From positions 1-64,000 of the forward strand of contig NZ_JAGGKA010000008.1 of NCBI RefSeq assembly GCF_017873215.1: a stretch of 64,000 nucleotides of DNA, given 5' to 3'. The DNA comes from Clostridium tetanomorphum. GTDB taxonomy: Bacteria > Bacillota > Clostridia > Clostridiales > Clostridiaceae. Made by a program: the position numbers and the translations under genes. The notes below the pieces were generated by a model, which was given only the letters and a program-made list of their open reading frames with translations, was not told the origin of the DNA and made no database searches. Shown in pieces: positions 52,821 to 61,047 of the stretch. Position 1 is the stretch's first letter. Each line of letters starts with the position of its first letter.

Positions 52821-53156
52821 ATGAGTTTAGGATTTGAAGGCTATGCCAGATATAAAGAAGAAAGTGATGGCTATTTAATATATGAATATTCAGGAGCAAA
52901 TTGGAATCTACCAAATGAGGAGGAAGGCTGCCTTTTATATGATGGATTAATCTCTATTGAGAAAAACGTTCTTAATGAAGAGGAATGGGGTAAGGCTGTC
53001 GATGAAGGCCGAATTAAAATAATAAAGGAGTGCAAGAATGCATTTTATAGGTATGAAATGAAATTTGATTATTTAGCTATACATATAATACGTCATATCT
53101 ATGTAGATTATAAAAAAATAGGCAAACTACCCCAAGAAGTATCATTTATTCAGTAA
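52821..53156 (+). CDS. Small cytoplasmic protein, hypothetical
   Basis: A 111-residue acidic protein rich in Tyr and Glu (LGFEGYARYKEESDGYLIYE, NEEEGCLLYDGLISIEKN) without signal peptide or membrane helix. I recognise no family; the size and acidity would fit an immunity-like protein. GGGGG precedes the ATG. It lies between the broken MerR gene and toxin locus 3. Confidence 0.55.
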   Translation: MSLGFEGYARYKEESDGYLIYEYSGANWNLPNEEEGCLLYDGLISIEKNVLNEEEWGKAVDEGRIKIIKECKNAFYRYEMKFDYLAIHIIRHIYVDYKKIGKLPQEVSFIQ

Positions 53157-53434
53157 TCCACCATGTGTAGCACTAAATAAATGTGTAGATTGTTTATCAA
53201 ATGAAAGGGTTTGTAATAGCCTTTCTATAATTGAAGGTCAATCCGATAGTAACAGAATTAAATTGGTTATAGTCAATGAAGAATGTGGGTACTAATGCAC
53301 AATGTTTTTATTTAACGTCACAACTGAAAAAACAAACAATTTATCTAAACATCGCATTATTCATGAATTGAATTATGCGGTGTATTATGTTATTAATGTT
53401 AGCTAATTCAGAATAGTTTTACAATAAACCAAAC

Positions 53435-53463
53435 TTGACACTCATATACAAAATTATTAAAAT
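53435..53463 (+). promoter_or_regulatory. Toxin locus 3 promoter
   Basis: TTGACA (53435-53440), 17 bp, TAAAAT (53458-53463), conserved with 20732-20760. The following ~100-base leader is also conserved between the two loci. Confidence 0.65.
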
Positions 53464-53563
53464 AAAGGAAGAATATTAATATTAATGTAAAAAATACATA
53501 TATATTGTCAATTGTATTAATATTGACATGCAATAAAGCAAATCAGTATATAGGAGAATATGG

Positions 53564-55039
53564 ATGGATTTTCAGTTAGACATTGGTGAATTAACTAATA
53601 CAATAAATGAATATGAAAACTTTACAAAGATACTATCAGAACAAAAAGAAAATATTAATAAAGCAGTTAAAGAACTTACTGACTTAGGATGGTCAGGTGA
53701 AGCAAAAGATAAATTTTTAGAAAATCATATGAAAAAGCAGGAATTCTATACAAAGCTAGAAGAAGATATAAAATATATGAAAAGTGCTTTAGAAAATGAT
53801 GAAAAACCAAAAGCAGTTCAATTAAAAAAGCGTAGCGAGGATTTTGAAAACTGTATAAAGAGGAGTGGAGGAGCAGCCCTTACAAGTGACGATATGGGAG
53901 TTATTTCACTTCAATATGGAGGGCAATTTCCAATAAATAATAATGTTAATGAATGTACAAACGATTATTATAGAAGGATGAATTCTAAATTTGAAGAAAT
54001 ACTAAGTTTGGTAAATAGTCTAACTTTTACATCATTCCCCATTACAGGGGATGTTTTAAATGCAGAAAACTCACTTAGAGATCAAACAATGAGTTTGACA
54101 GAGTTTAATAATTCATTTAACGTATATTGTAGTGGCGTAAGAGCTATGGAAGACAATATATGTTCTGTATTTTCAAAAATATCTGGAGTAACTGAAGGAA
54201 TATCTAAGTTTAGAGATGTTTCTATTATTTCAGAAAATGGACAAGTAGATAAAAGTGAAGTAAGACAATTAATGTTAAAAAATCCAGGAGAATTAACAGC
54301 AGAAGAAAAGCAAATACTACAATATGCAAAAATTGTTTTAGGAGAAGATGAATATAAGAAAATAAAAGAAACTATATTTACATATGAAGAAGCATGGAAA
54401 TACATTAAATGTAATGTTTTAGGAATTGATGTAGGATTTAAGACATATTTTCCAAATGAGATATCTAATTTGCCTAAGCAAATAGTCTATAAAAAAGATG
54501 GATATACTTATATTTACGATTTAATACAATGTCCTCCACCTACATTTTATGGGGTAGAACTTCCTAATGATGATATAGTAACAAAAGATGGTGGAGTGAT
54601 TAGCAATAAATTATATGGTTATAAACTTGTTTATACTAATGAACCAGTGGTACTAACAGGGACTGTTTCCGTTTCGCCTATAAAGTGGAAAGGTAAAGCT
54701 AAAATTATTAAAGGTAGAGGTAGTGCGACTAAGGGAGTGGGTAACACTAAACCTAATCAAGTCCATCACTTTGCTACAAATAAGAGTAAAAAATATACAC
54801 AACAATTTGAGAATGTTGCAAATAAATATGGATTGGACTTAGACGATGTATGGAATAAGCAATTAATGCCACATCAAGGTAGACATCCATATGCATATCA
54901 TGAATATGTATTACGTGAAATGACTAAATATGATAACATTGCTAGGGGAGATAAAGATAAATTTCTTAAATTATATGAACAGCTAAAAAATAAGGTTATG
55001 AATAATCCAGATATGTTAACAAAGGATTATTGGAAATAG
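53564..55039 (+). CDS. Intact WXG100-type polymorphic toxin with AHH-type nuclease tip
   Basis: A 491-residue toxin. Residues 1-~100 form the WXG100 export domain (W43-S-G45). Residues to ~240 match locus 2. Residues ~240-390 are middle module type 2, ending SPIKWKGKAKIIKGRG. The tip (~395-491) has NQVHHFATNKSKKYTQQF near 400 and LMPHQGRHPYAYHEYVL near 435-451, the His pattern of AHH nucleases in the HNH/endonuclease VII group. It should be secreted by a type VII system and cut nucleic acid in target cells. An Imm11-like gene follows after 18 bases. Confidence 0.82.
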   Translation: MDFQLDIGELTNTINEYENFTKILSEQKENINKAVKELTDLGWSGEAKDKFLENHMKKQEFYTKLEEDIKYMKSALENDEKPKAVQLKKRSEDFENCIKRSGGAALTSDDMGVISLQYGGQFPINNNVNECTNDYYRRMNSKFEEILSLVNSLTFTSFPITGDVLNAENSLRDQTMSLTEFNNSFNVYCSGVRAMEDNICSVFSKISGVTEGISKFRDVSIISENGQVDKSEVRQLMLKNPGELTAEEKQILQYAKIVLGEDEYKKIKETIFTYEEAWKYIKCNVLGIDVGFKTYFPNEISNLPKQIVYKKDGYTYIYDLIQCPPPTFYGVELPNDDIVTKDGGVISNKLYGYKLVYTNEPVVLTGTVSVSPIKWKGKAKIIKGRGSATKGVGNTKPNQVHHFATNKSKKYTQQFENVANKYGLDLDDVWNKQLMPHQGRHPYAYHEYVLREMTKYDNIARGDKDKFLKLYEQLKNKVMNNPDMLTKDYWK

Positions 55040-55057
55040 AATTGGAGGAAAAGTAAT

Positions 55058-55624
55058 ATGAAATACTATCTTTTATCATATGACTATGAAAATGATGATG
55101 ATTATATAATTGTTACAGCAAATGAGGTAGCAGAAAAATATAACTATGATATGTTTAAAGGAGAGCATTTAGAAAGTTGGGATAATGATATAAAATTCTA
55201 TTATACTAAAGATGATGGTAATATGTTAACAGATTATCTTGCAACTGATAATAGGTGGCTAGTAGTATCACAAAAATTTAGAAATGTAATAGATAAAATA
55301 GAATGTAATTCAATACAATATTTAGATATTAAAATAATAAATAAGCAAACTAATGATACTAATGATACTTATAAGGTTGCCAATGTTATCAATGTTTTAG
55401 AAGCTTTAGATTTAGAAAACTCTAAATATGATATTTTTGAATTAGGTGATGAAAAAATAATTTCAGTTGAAAAATATGCTCTAAAAAAAGAAAGGATACA
55501 AAACCATCATATTTTCAAATTAAAAGGAGATACAATTCCGGTATTTGTTTCAGAAAGAGTAAAGGATATTATAGTGAGTAATAATTTATTAGGATTTGCT
55601 TTTTTGGAGGTAAAGGTAGTGTAA
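55058..55624 (+). CDS. Imm11/DUF1629-like immunity protein
   Basis: A 188-residue cytoplasmic protein. The middle segment NRWLVVSQKFRNVIDKIECN, followed by SIQYLDIKIIN, resembles the Imm11 (DUF1629) family, which is often encoded next to AHH nuclease toxins. It begins 18 bases after the toxin stop with TTGGAGG and should neutralise that toxin in the producer. A terminator follows. Confidence 0.7.
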   Translation: MKYYLLSYDYENDDDYIIVTANEVAEKYNYDMFKGEHLESWDNDIKFYYTKDDGNMLTDYLATDNRWLVVSQKFRNVIDKIECNSIQYLDIKIINKQTNDTNDTYKVANVINVLEALDLENSKYDIFELGDEKIISVEKYALKKERIQNHHIFKLKGDTIPVFVSERVKDIIVSNNLLGFAFLEVKVV

Positions 55625-55641
55625 AATAAACATATTGATTT

Positions 55642-55682
55642 CCCAGCACATCACTAACAATGGTTACTGCTGGGTTTCTTTT
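55642..55682 (+). terminator. Terminator of toxin locus 3
   Basis: CCCAGCA (55642-55648) pairs with TGCTGGG (55668-55674), followed by TTTCTTTTT. Confidence 0.75.
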
Positions 55683-55783
55683 TATTCTCATACTCTACAT
55701 ACAAAAACTACACATATGTATTTACAAATAATCTAAATAAGTATATAATATAATTAAGAAAACATAAAGGAGGTCATATTCAT

Positions 55784-56275
55784 ATGGCAGATATTATAAA
55801 CATCAGATTAACCAAGGAGTGTCCAGAAGTATCTTTAATGGATGAAACAGCAAAGGCTCTTGGTATATCAAGAAATGAAATGATTGTAAGGGCAATAACT
55901 ATGATGGTGAACTTTGACACTACATTTTATAAAAAGTTAGAAAAATACAGTGAAAATGTAAGAGTACCAATGCACTTAGCAATCCAAAATACCATTATCA
56001 AAAGATGGGCACAAGATAATGCTAAGAAAGCTGTTTGGGGAACTAACAAAGATTTATTATTAGAATTTGCTTATAATGAAGATGGTGTTGTTACTACAAA
56101 GGAACTTTATGAAATGATTTATAAAATGACATTTGAGGAAGAAACTAAAGAAAGATTTAGATTACTTCAAGAGGATATTAATCATGGCATAGAATTAAGA
56201 GGAGAAGATAAAGCATTTTATGAGGAATTTAAACCAAAGTATGGTTATAAGCCAAAGATGGAGAAAAAAGTTTAA
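55784..56275 (+). CDS. CopG/ribbon-helix-helix-like mobile-element protein
   Basis: A 163-residue protein. The N-terminus (ADIINIRLTKECPEVSLMDE, then TAKALGISRNEMIVRAITMM) has the beta-strand then helix-turn-helix pattern of ribbon-helix-helix proteins. The rest is helical and charged. AAAGGAGG precedes the ATG. It is the first gene of the duplicated block and overlaps the longer reading frame of the zinc-finger gene. Exact function is unknown; DNA binding is inferred. Confidence 0.6.
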   Translation: MADIINIRLTKECPEVSLMDETAKALGISRNEMIVRAITMMVNFDTTFYKKLEKYSENVRVPMHLAIQNTIIKRWAQDNAKKAVWGTNKDLLLEFAYNEDGVVTTKELYEMIYKMTFEEETKERFRLLQEDINHGIELRGEDKAFYEEFKPKYGYKPKMEKKV

Positions 56276-56305
56276 ATGAAGGAATTACATTTTGGGAAGG
56301 TGAAG

Positions 56306-56497
56306 ATGATGGAGAAAAGTAATAAAGAAAAAACTATAAGATGTCCACATTGTAACCAAAGACTTCTTGATGCAGAATATGTTGTTGGCACTATAAAGTG
56401 TCCTAGATGTAGAAATATTATAAGATTAAATGAAATTCCTATTAGGAGTAACTTAAAAGAACTAAATTATAGATTTTCAGTTAATAAGGTAGGTTAA
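56306..56497 (+). CDS. Com-like zinc-finger protein, copy B
   Basis: A protein of about 63 residues with two CxxC knuckles (CPHC and CPRC) spaced as in the Mu Com family. The start at ATG 56306 or 56309 follows GGAAGG; the longer frame from 56276 lacks a site. It differs from copy A by a few residues (for example NEIPIRSNLKEL against KEIPIRSNLEEL). The partner gene it would regulate is missing. Confidence 0.65.
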   Translation: MMEKSNKEKTIRCPHCNQRLLDAEYVVGTIKCPRCRNIIRLNEIPIRSNLKELNYRFSVNKVG

Positions 56498-56665
56498 AAA
56501 TGAATAGAGAGCATAGAGCCAAAAGGAGCCGAATAATTACGAGCTACCGCCGAGCCTAGCAGATAATCTTTTAAAGAGATTGTTTGTTAGGCTTTTTATT
56601 TTACTCAAAAATGAGTAAAAGGTATATTGGTTTCTCAAAAGTGAGCAAGGAAAGGAGGAATATGA

Positions 56666-56974
56666 GTGGACAATGATATTTTAGATATGGCTTTAAGATA
56701 TGCAGATATAAAAATACCAGTAATGCCACTGCATGATATTAAGGAAGATGGTTCTTGCACCTGTAGAAATGGTAGTAAATGCTCCAGTAAAGGCAAGCAT
56801 CCTATCTTTAGTGGATGGAGCAAGATAGCAACTACTGACAAAGCAATAATTACAAAATGGTGGAGTAAATATCCTAGTGCCAATATTGGTATTCCAACAG
56901 GAAAAAAGAGTGGGTGGTTAGTTTTAGATATTGATACTAAATATAATGAAAAAGGTATCAAAGTATTGCACTAA
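56666..56974 (+). pseudogene. Truncated primase-polymerase N-terminus, copy B
   Basis: It has the same 102-residue fragment and the same breakpoint as copy A, with the CRNGSKCSSKGKHPIF zinc-like stretch and the LDIDTKYNEKG catalytic strand. It starts at GTG after AAAGGAGG. The remaining catalytic and helicase parts are missing. Confidence 0.75.
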
Positions 56975-56975
56975 T

Positions 56976-57152
56976 GGTACAAAACCAGTATTTCATGAAT
57001 ACTTCCAAAGAAAAATAGGAGAAGGCAAAACAAAGCCACAAGCACTGGTTTGTATAATGAGAAGGCTTGTTAACATAGTATATGGAATGCTTAAAAATAA
57101 GACAGAATATAGAGTGCCACAGCTACCAACCAATGTGGACAATATGGTATAA
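56976..57152 (+). pseudogene. IS110-family transposase C-terminal remnant, copy B
   Basis: The frame reads TNGTKPVFHEYFQRKIGEGK and CIMRRLVNIVYGMLKNKTEY, the C-terminal end of an IS110-type transposase, fused behind the primase fragment exactly as in copy A. Confidence 0.65.
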
Positions 57153-57236
57153 TTGGAAAATAATCAAGGGAAAGTTCAAGTATCGGCAAGACAGTAATTT
57201 TTAAAAAGAGAATAGGGAGCTACAGGATAAATATGG

Positions 57237-57659
57237 GGCTTTGGTGTTTATGCCAAGGGAGTGGCAGAAGCTGAGATTATTCCACCAGAAAAGTTACTGG
57301 GAATAGAACATGACAAAATACCTAATCCTAGAGGCGCTCTTAACGAAAAAATTCCTAGAAGCAAGAGTGCAGATCCAAGAAATAGGCCTAATCAGCTATT
57401 AACGCGTGAAGAGAAGAAATTAGCTAATCAGCATTTAAATGATCTTATTGTTAGAAGAAATGGGGATAGTGCTGCAGCTAATAGATTAGCACAATATAGA
57501 GAACATGCTTTAACTGATAGAAGAATTACTGGAGGAGATAATTTTGCAGGATGGACTTCACTAGATCTTTCTTCTTTTTCAAGTTCATCAAATATAATGA
57601 GATTACTTTATAAGGAAGTTGGGGATGGTATAGAATGGAAAATAATTCAGCAACATTAA
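57237..57659 (+). pseudogene. Orphan toxin C-terminal tip, type GDNFAGW
   Basis: The open frame runs from just after the block end (FGVYAKGVAEAEIIPPEKLL) to 57659, with GTG 57261 as the only early start (132 residues). The tip contains ANRLAQYREHALTDRRITGG followed by DNFAGWTSLDL and NIMRLLYKEVGDGIEWKIIQ. Its last part resembles RelE/ParE-like RNase strands, but this is uncertain. It lacks the WXG domain and promoter. The immunity gene follows after 18 bases, so the pair is a stored cassette. Confidence 0.5.
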
Positions 57660-57677
57660 TAAGGAGTGAAGAATTAA

Positions 57678-58511
57678 ATGAATATAATAGAAGATTTAAT
57701 AAATTATACAGTTAATAATTATTCTGAAGAAGAGTGGTATATATTTTATGATTCATTAATATTAGTAAAAAAATATAATTATTTAGAGTATATAAAAAGT
57801 GAATCAATTAATAAGTTAGTTAATATATTGCCTATAGTAAAGAATAGTTTAACTAAAATTATACTTATTGAAATTATAGTAAATTATTTATGTTGTCAAT
57901 ATGATGTAGATGAAGAAGAATTATTATTTGATGATAATGAAAAGTTGCTTGATAAATATATAGATGCACTTGCTGAAAATAAAATTAATATTAATATTAA
58001 AGATATAGAGGCTTGTCTTAAGTGCTTTATTGACTTAGGTATAGAAAAAAATAAAATAATTCATCAACTATTGAAAAAATTAGATAAAAAAATTGCAATA
58101 AAAATACTTATATTTTTGATAGAGTATAATGATGAAAACATACTACAACAATTTAGTGAAATATATGAAGAAGTTAAAATTGCACAAAGAGTATATTATC
58201 GTTCAAATATTATATCTACATTTATACTAATAGTTCATCCTTTGTGTTCAAAATATGAATGTATAAATTGTATCTCGACTCAGTACTCAGAGCTTACTAA
58301 TTCAATTGAAGATTGGGGATGGAATACACCAGGTGCTACTAAATATCTAATTGAGAAAAATATATTTACTGAAAAAGAAGGAAAAATTTTAGAACATTTA
58401 GGTGAGTTGTTATTAAAAAATGTAGATTTAAATTCAAAAGAGATAAGAGATTTATATTTTGAATTCTTTGAAAATAAAGATCCTTATGATGTTATGTTTA
58501 CTTTACCATAA
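57678..58511 (+). CDS. Candidate immunity protein with helical repeats
   Basis: A 277-residue, mostly helical cytoplasmic protein. Helix pairs such as SINKLVNILPIVKNSLTKII and KIAIKILIFLIEYNDENILQ look like HEAT-type repeats. It starts 18 bases after the orphan toxin tip with AAGGAG. Position suggests immunity; no named family is recognised. A terminator follows the gene. Confidence 0.5.
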   Translation: MNIIEDLINYTVNNYSEEEWYIFYDSLILVKKYNYLEYIKSESINKLVNILPIVKNSLTKIILIEIIVNYLCCQYDVDEEELLFDDNEKLLDKYIDALAENKININIKDIEACLKCFIDLGIEKNKIIHQLLKKLDKKIAIKILIFLIEYNDENILQQFSEIYEEVKIAQRVYYRSNIISTFILIVHPLCSKYECINCISTQYSELTNSIEDWGWNTPGATKYLIEKNIFTEKEGKILEHLGELLLKNVDLNSKEIRDLYFEFFENKDPYDVMFTLP

Positions 58512-58551
58512 ATGGTAGGATTTTAGGTGAGATTATATAATTGCTTTATTA

Positions 58552-58594
58552 AAATATTACTGAAAGTTATGACTTTCAGTAATATTTTTTTGCG
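58552..58594 (+). terminator. Terminator after the immunity gene
   Basis: AAATATTACTGAAAG (58552-58566) pairs perfectly with CTTTCAGTAATATTT (58573-58587), followed by TTTT. Confidence 0.85.
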
Positions 58595-58607
58595 TTTATA
58601 AGTTAAT

Positions 58608-59588
58608 ATGACACTTATAAAAAGGAAAATTGTTTTAGGCCAAGATGAATATAAGAAAATAAAAGAAACTATATTTACATATGAAGAAGCACGGAAATAC
58701 ATTAAATGTAATGTTTTAGGAATTGATGTAGGACTTAAGACATATTTTCCAAATGAGATATCTAATTTGCCTAAGCAGATAGTTTATCCGATGACTACCC
58801 ACTCTAATACTCCCATCTTTTTCAAAGTTGGAGTAAAGAGTGGCTATGTCCCTGGATAACGAGTTCTAAGGAGTAAAACTCCTAAGAACTCTGTTTATAA
58901 AAAAGATGGATATACTTATATTTACAATTTAATAGAATGTCTTCCACCTACATTTAATGGAATAGAACTTCCTAATGATTATATAGTAACAAAAGATGGT
59001 GGAGTGATTAGCAATAAATTATATGGTTATAGACTTGTTTATACTAATGAACCAGTGGTATTAACAGGGACTGTTTCCGTTTCGCCTATAAAGTGGAAAG
59101 GTAAAGCTAAAATTATTAAAGGTAGAGGTAGTGCGACTAAGGGGGCGGCTGATGCTAAATATACAACTAAAATAAAATGGGCAATTAATGACATAGAAGC
59201 AAGACCATTTGGCAAGGGATTTTAGGAAAAAAGAATACCTCAGAAAAATACAAGGGTAGATGATTTTGAATTAAAAATAAATCCTAATAATGAAAGTTTT
59301 TATTTGCCACATCCTAACGGTGGATATGTGCAATTTGAAAACTTAGCTAGGGATATAGTACAAGACGGCAAGCTAATAATTAAATAAAAATCATTTTACC
59401 ATGTAGAAGATTTGCCCAAATTTGCACAGAATAAGGTTATACAAGAAGCGATGAGACAAATTGGTTCAGCTAAAACAGCAGGGTATAAAGTGGAGTGGTT
59501 AGTCTCAGAAGAAAAAGCTATGGATCAATTAACTAGATTGTTTGAAAGAGAAAATATTGATATAACGGTAAGGTATTACCCTGAATAG
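58608..59588 (+). pseudogene. Dead toxin cassette with Tox-REase-5-like tip
   Basis: Homology to the locus-3 toxin begins at about 58621 (IVLGQDEYKKIKETIFTYEE), is interrupted by the small element at 58788-58898, and resumes with DGYTYIYNLIECLPPTFNG. The tip (about 59150-59588) reads KIKWAINDIEARPFGKGF, ELKINPNNESFYLPHPNGGY, KSFYHVEDLPKFAQ and AGYKVEWLVSEEKAMDQLTR. This is like restriction-endonuclease-fold toxin 5. Two in-frame stops, TAG 59223-59225 and TAA 59385-59387, break the tip. No start or WXG domain. Confidence 0.7.
58788..58898 (+). mobile_element. 111-bp copy of the TTTAT-targeted palindromic element
   Basis: It starts CCGATGACTACCCACTC after TTTAT and ends CTCTGTTTAT, at the same site and almost the same sequence as 23838-23948. 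The shared site suggests that one insertion was copied together with the cassette, not two separate hits. Confidence 0.7.
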
Positions 59589-59602
59589 AGGAGGAGAACA
59601 AA

Positions 59603-59755
59603 GTAGAAATAATTAATGAACTTGAATTAGAAAAAATAATTGCATTAGCAAAAGATGATACTGTTAGGACAATTGATATTACTGATGAAACACTTAAGAA
59701 AGTTTTAGTTTATTACGATTTTTTAAGTAATAATATTGAAAATTTCATAATGTAA
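59603..59755 (+). pseudogene. Remnant immunity gene without a start codon
   Basis: An open frame of about 50 codons (VEIINELELEKIIALAKDDT...) follows the dead Tox-REase-5-like tip behind a good GAGGAGG site, but the first codon is GTA. The ATG at this place is apparently lost. The short length suggests a partial immunity gene. Confidence 0.4.
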
Positions 59756-59766
59756 GGAGAAAGAAA

Positions 59767-60219
59767 ATGACTGAAATACAAATGTGGAATGAATATATAA
59801 AAATTAATAAGAATGCTAAAAATTACGAGGCATGGTCATTTGGTGGAAATACTCCTGAGATGTCAGATTTATTGGCTAAATTAGTATTAAAGGGAATTAA
59901 AACTGCAACAGCTAGTGCGTATCCTTGTTACGTTGCAGAAAATGCTCCATTACCACCAGTCGGAGGATATAATTTGATATTAAATACAAAAGGTGAAGCT
60001 CTTTGTATCACGGAAACGACAAAAGTATATATAATATCTTTCAATCAAGTGAAGGAGGAACATGCATATAAAGAAGGTGAGTTTGACCGTACGCTTACAT
60101 CTTGGAGAAAATGTCATTCTGAAATTTTCTCCATGGAGCTAAAAGATATTGGCCAAAATTTTACAGAAGATATGCTTGTGATTTGTGAAGAATTTAAGGT
60201 TGTATATCCAATAATATGA
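59767..60219 (+). CDS. ASCH-domain protein
   Basis: A 150-residue protein of the ASCH family (PUA-like fold, thought to bind RNA or modified nucleotides). Diagnostic parts are KNYEAWSFGGNTPEMSDLLA, LVLKGIKTATASAYPCY and the later EFDRTLTSWRKCHSEIF. It starts with AAGGAGAAAG upstream. It may be co-transcribed with the immunity remnant 11 bases upstream, but is not part of a toxin cassette as far as can be seen. Confidence 0.82.
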   Translation: MTEIQMWNEYIKINKNAKNYEAWSFGGNTPEMSDLLAKLVLKGIKTATASAYPCYVAENAPLPPVGGYNLILNTKGEALCITETTKVYIISFNQVKEEHAYKEGEFDRTLTSWRKCHSEIFSMELKDIGQNFTEDMLVICEEFKVVYPII

Positions 60220-60468
60220 GTATAACTAGTAGCTTTCAAATTCCTACTTCTAGAGTGAAGAATACACGAAAATTTATTCTCCATGAAGCTATAGATTTCC
60301 AATTCAATAGTAAATATAGTATTACGTAAATACGCGTTAGCGGCATAGAAATATTTTATTAAAGTAGGGCAGTTCTGTGGTTGGAGAAATTTATAGGAAT
60401 TAATCGATAATTAGGATAATTATGTTAAAATATAATGGAGATAAAAATTTTGAGAGTGGTGAATTTAA

Positions 60469-60879
60469 ATGAAGATGGCTAAAATCATGGAAGTTACTAT
60501 ATATAAATCCTTAAATGATGTTGAAAAGCAACTAAAAGCCAATTTTGCAGGTCTTAAGTGGGAAATTGAGCATACAGAAGATTTGAGAACTGTAGAAGGG
60601 AATAGAGTGAAAATTTATTTTGGTGTTACTTCACCCTATGGAGGAGTAAACATCGTGTCATTTATGTATCATGGGGGAGGATATGTTCCATATTATATTA
60701 AACTGACAGAGGTTGGTGATTATGAAACAAAAGTCATGGTGGTAATAACAGGTTCGGAAGATGTGATCAGTGATTATGGTGAGCGAAATATGAATATTGC
60801 AAAGCAAACGTTGGAAATGTGTGAAAAAGATTGTACAAATAAATCCTTTAAAGAAAAAGCAAAAGAGTTTTTTAAATAA
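60469..60879 (+). CDS. Uncharacterised small protein
   Basis: A 136-residue cytoplasmic protein with alternating helix and strand segments (SLNDVEKQLKANFAGLKWEI, NIVSFMYHGGGYVPYYIKLT) and a basic C-terminal helix. No family is recognised. A weak GAGAGTGG site precedes the ATG. Its stop codon lies in the right end of a small palindromic element remnant. Confidence 0.5.
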   Translation: MKMAKIMEVTIYKSLNDVEKQLKANFAGLKWEIEHTEDLRTVEGNRVKIYFGVTSPYGGVNIVSFMYHGGGYVPYYIKLTEVGDYETKVMVVITGSEDVISDYGERNMNIAKQTLEMCEKDCTNKSFKEKAKEFFK

Positions 60880-60970
60880 ACAGAGTTCTTGGTTTCAGTG
60901 GAAGTTTTTACCTCCACTGAAGCTTATTAATAGACTTCTAAGGAGTTTTACTGCTTAGAAGTCGTTATCC
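60876..60970 (-). mobile_element. Remnant of a related TTTAT-end palindromic element, reversed
   Basis: Read on the minus strand, GGATAACGACTTCTAAGCAG and its hairpin partner, then a second hairpin (CTTCAGTGGAGG with CCACTGAA), lead to AAGAACTCTGTTTAT. This matches the right end of the elements at 23838 and 58788 but has an extra hairpin. It is probably the right end of a longer relative or of its parent element. Confidence 0.55.
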
Positions 60971-61047
60971 TTTATATGAAGCAAATTTAACCAAACTAAT
61001 ATATAAATGCAGAAGAGTATTTAGTATAACACATTTTTATTCTTCAT

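Larger units (their letters stand above)
55785..57226 (+). repeat. ~1.44-kb duplicated phage/IS block, copy B
   Basis: This is the less decayed copy of 26655-28095. It retains an intact CopG-like gene with its own AAGGAGG site and upstream region. The primase and IS110 pieces are truncated at the same points as in copy A. Confidence 0.85.

Noticed and set aside
59210-59400. Frameshift in the Tox-REase-5-like tip
   Set aside because: Checking codon phase shows that all parts lie in one frame; the breaks are two substitutions to stop codons.
10905-59755. A complete type VII secretion locus
   Set aside because: Only substrates of the WXG type are present; no EssC/YukB ATPase, EsaA, EssA or EssB genes are in the window.
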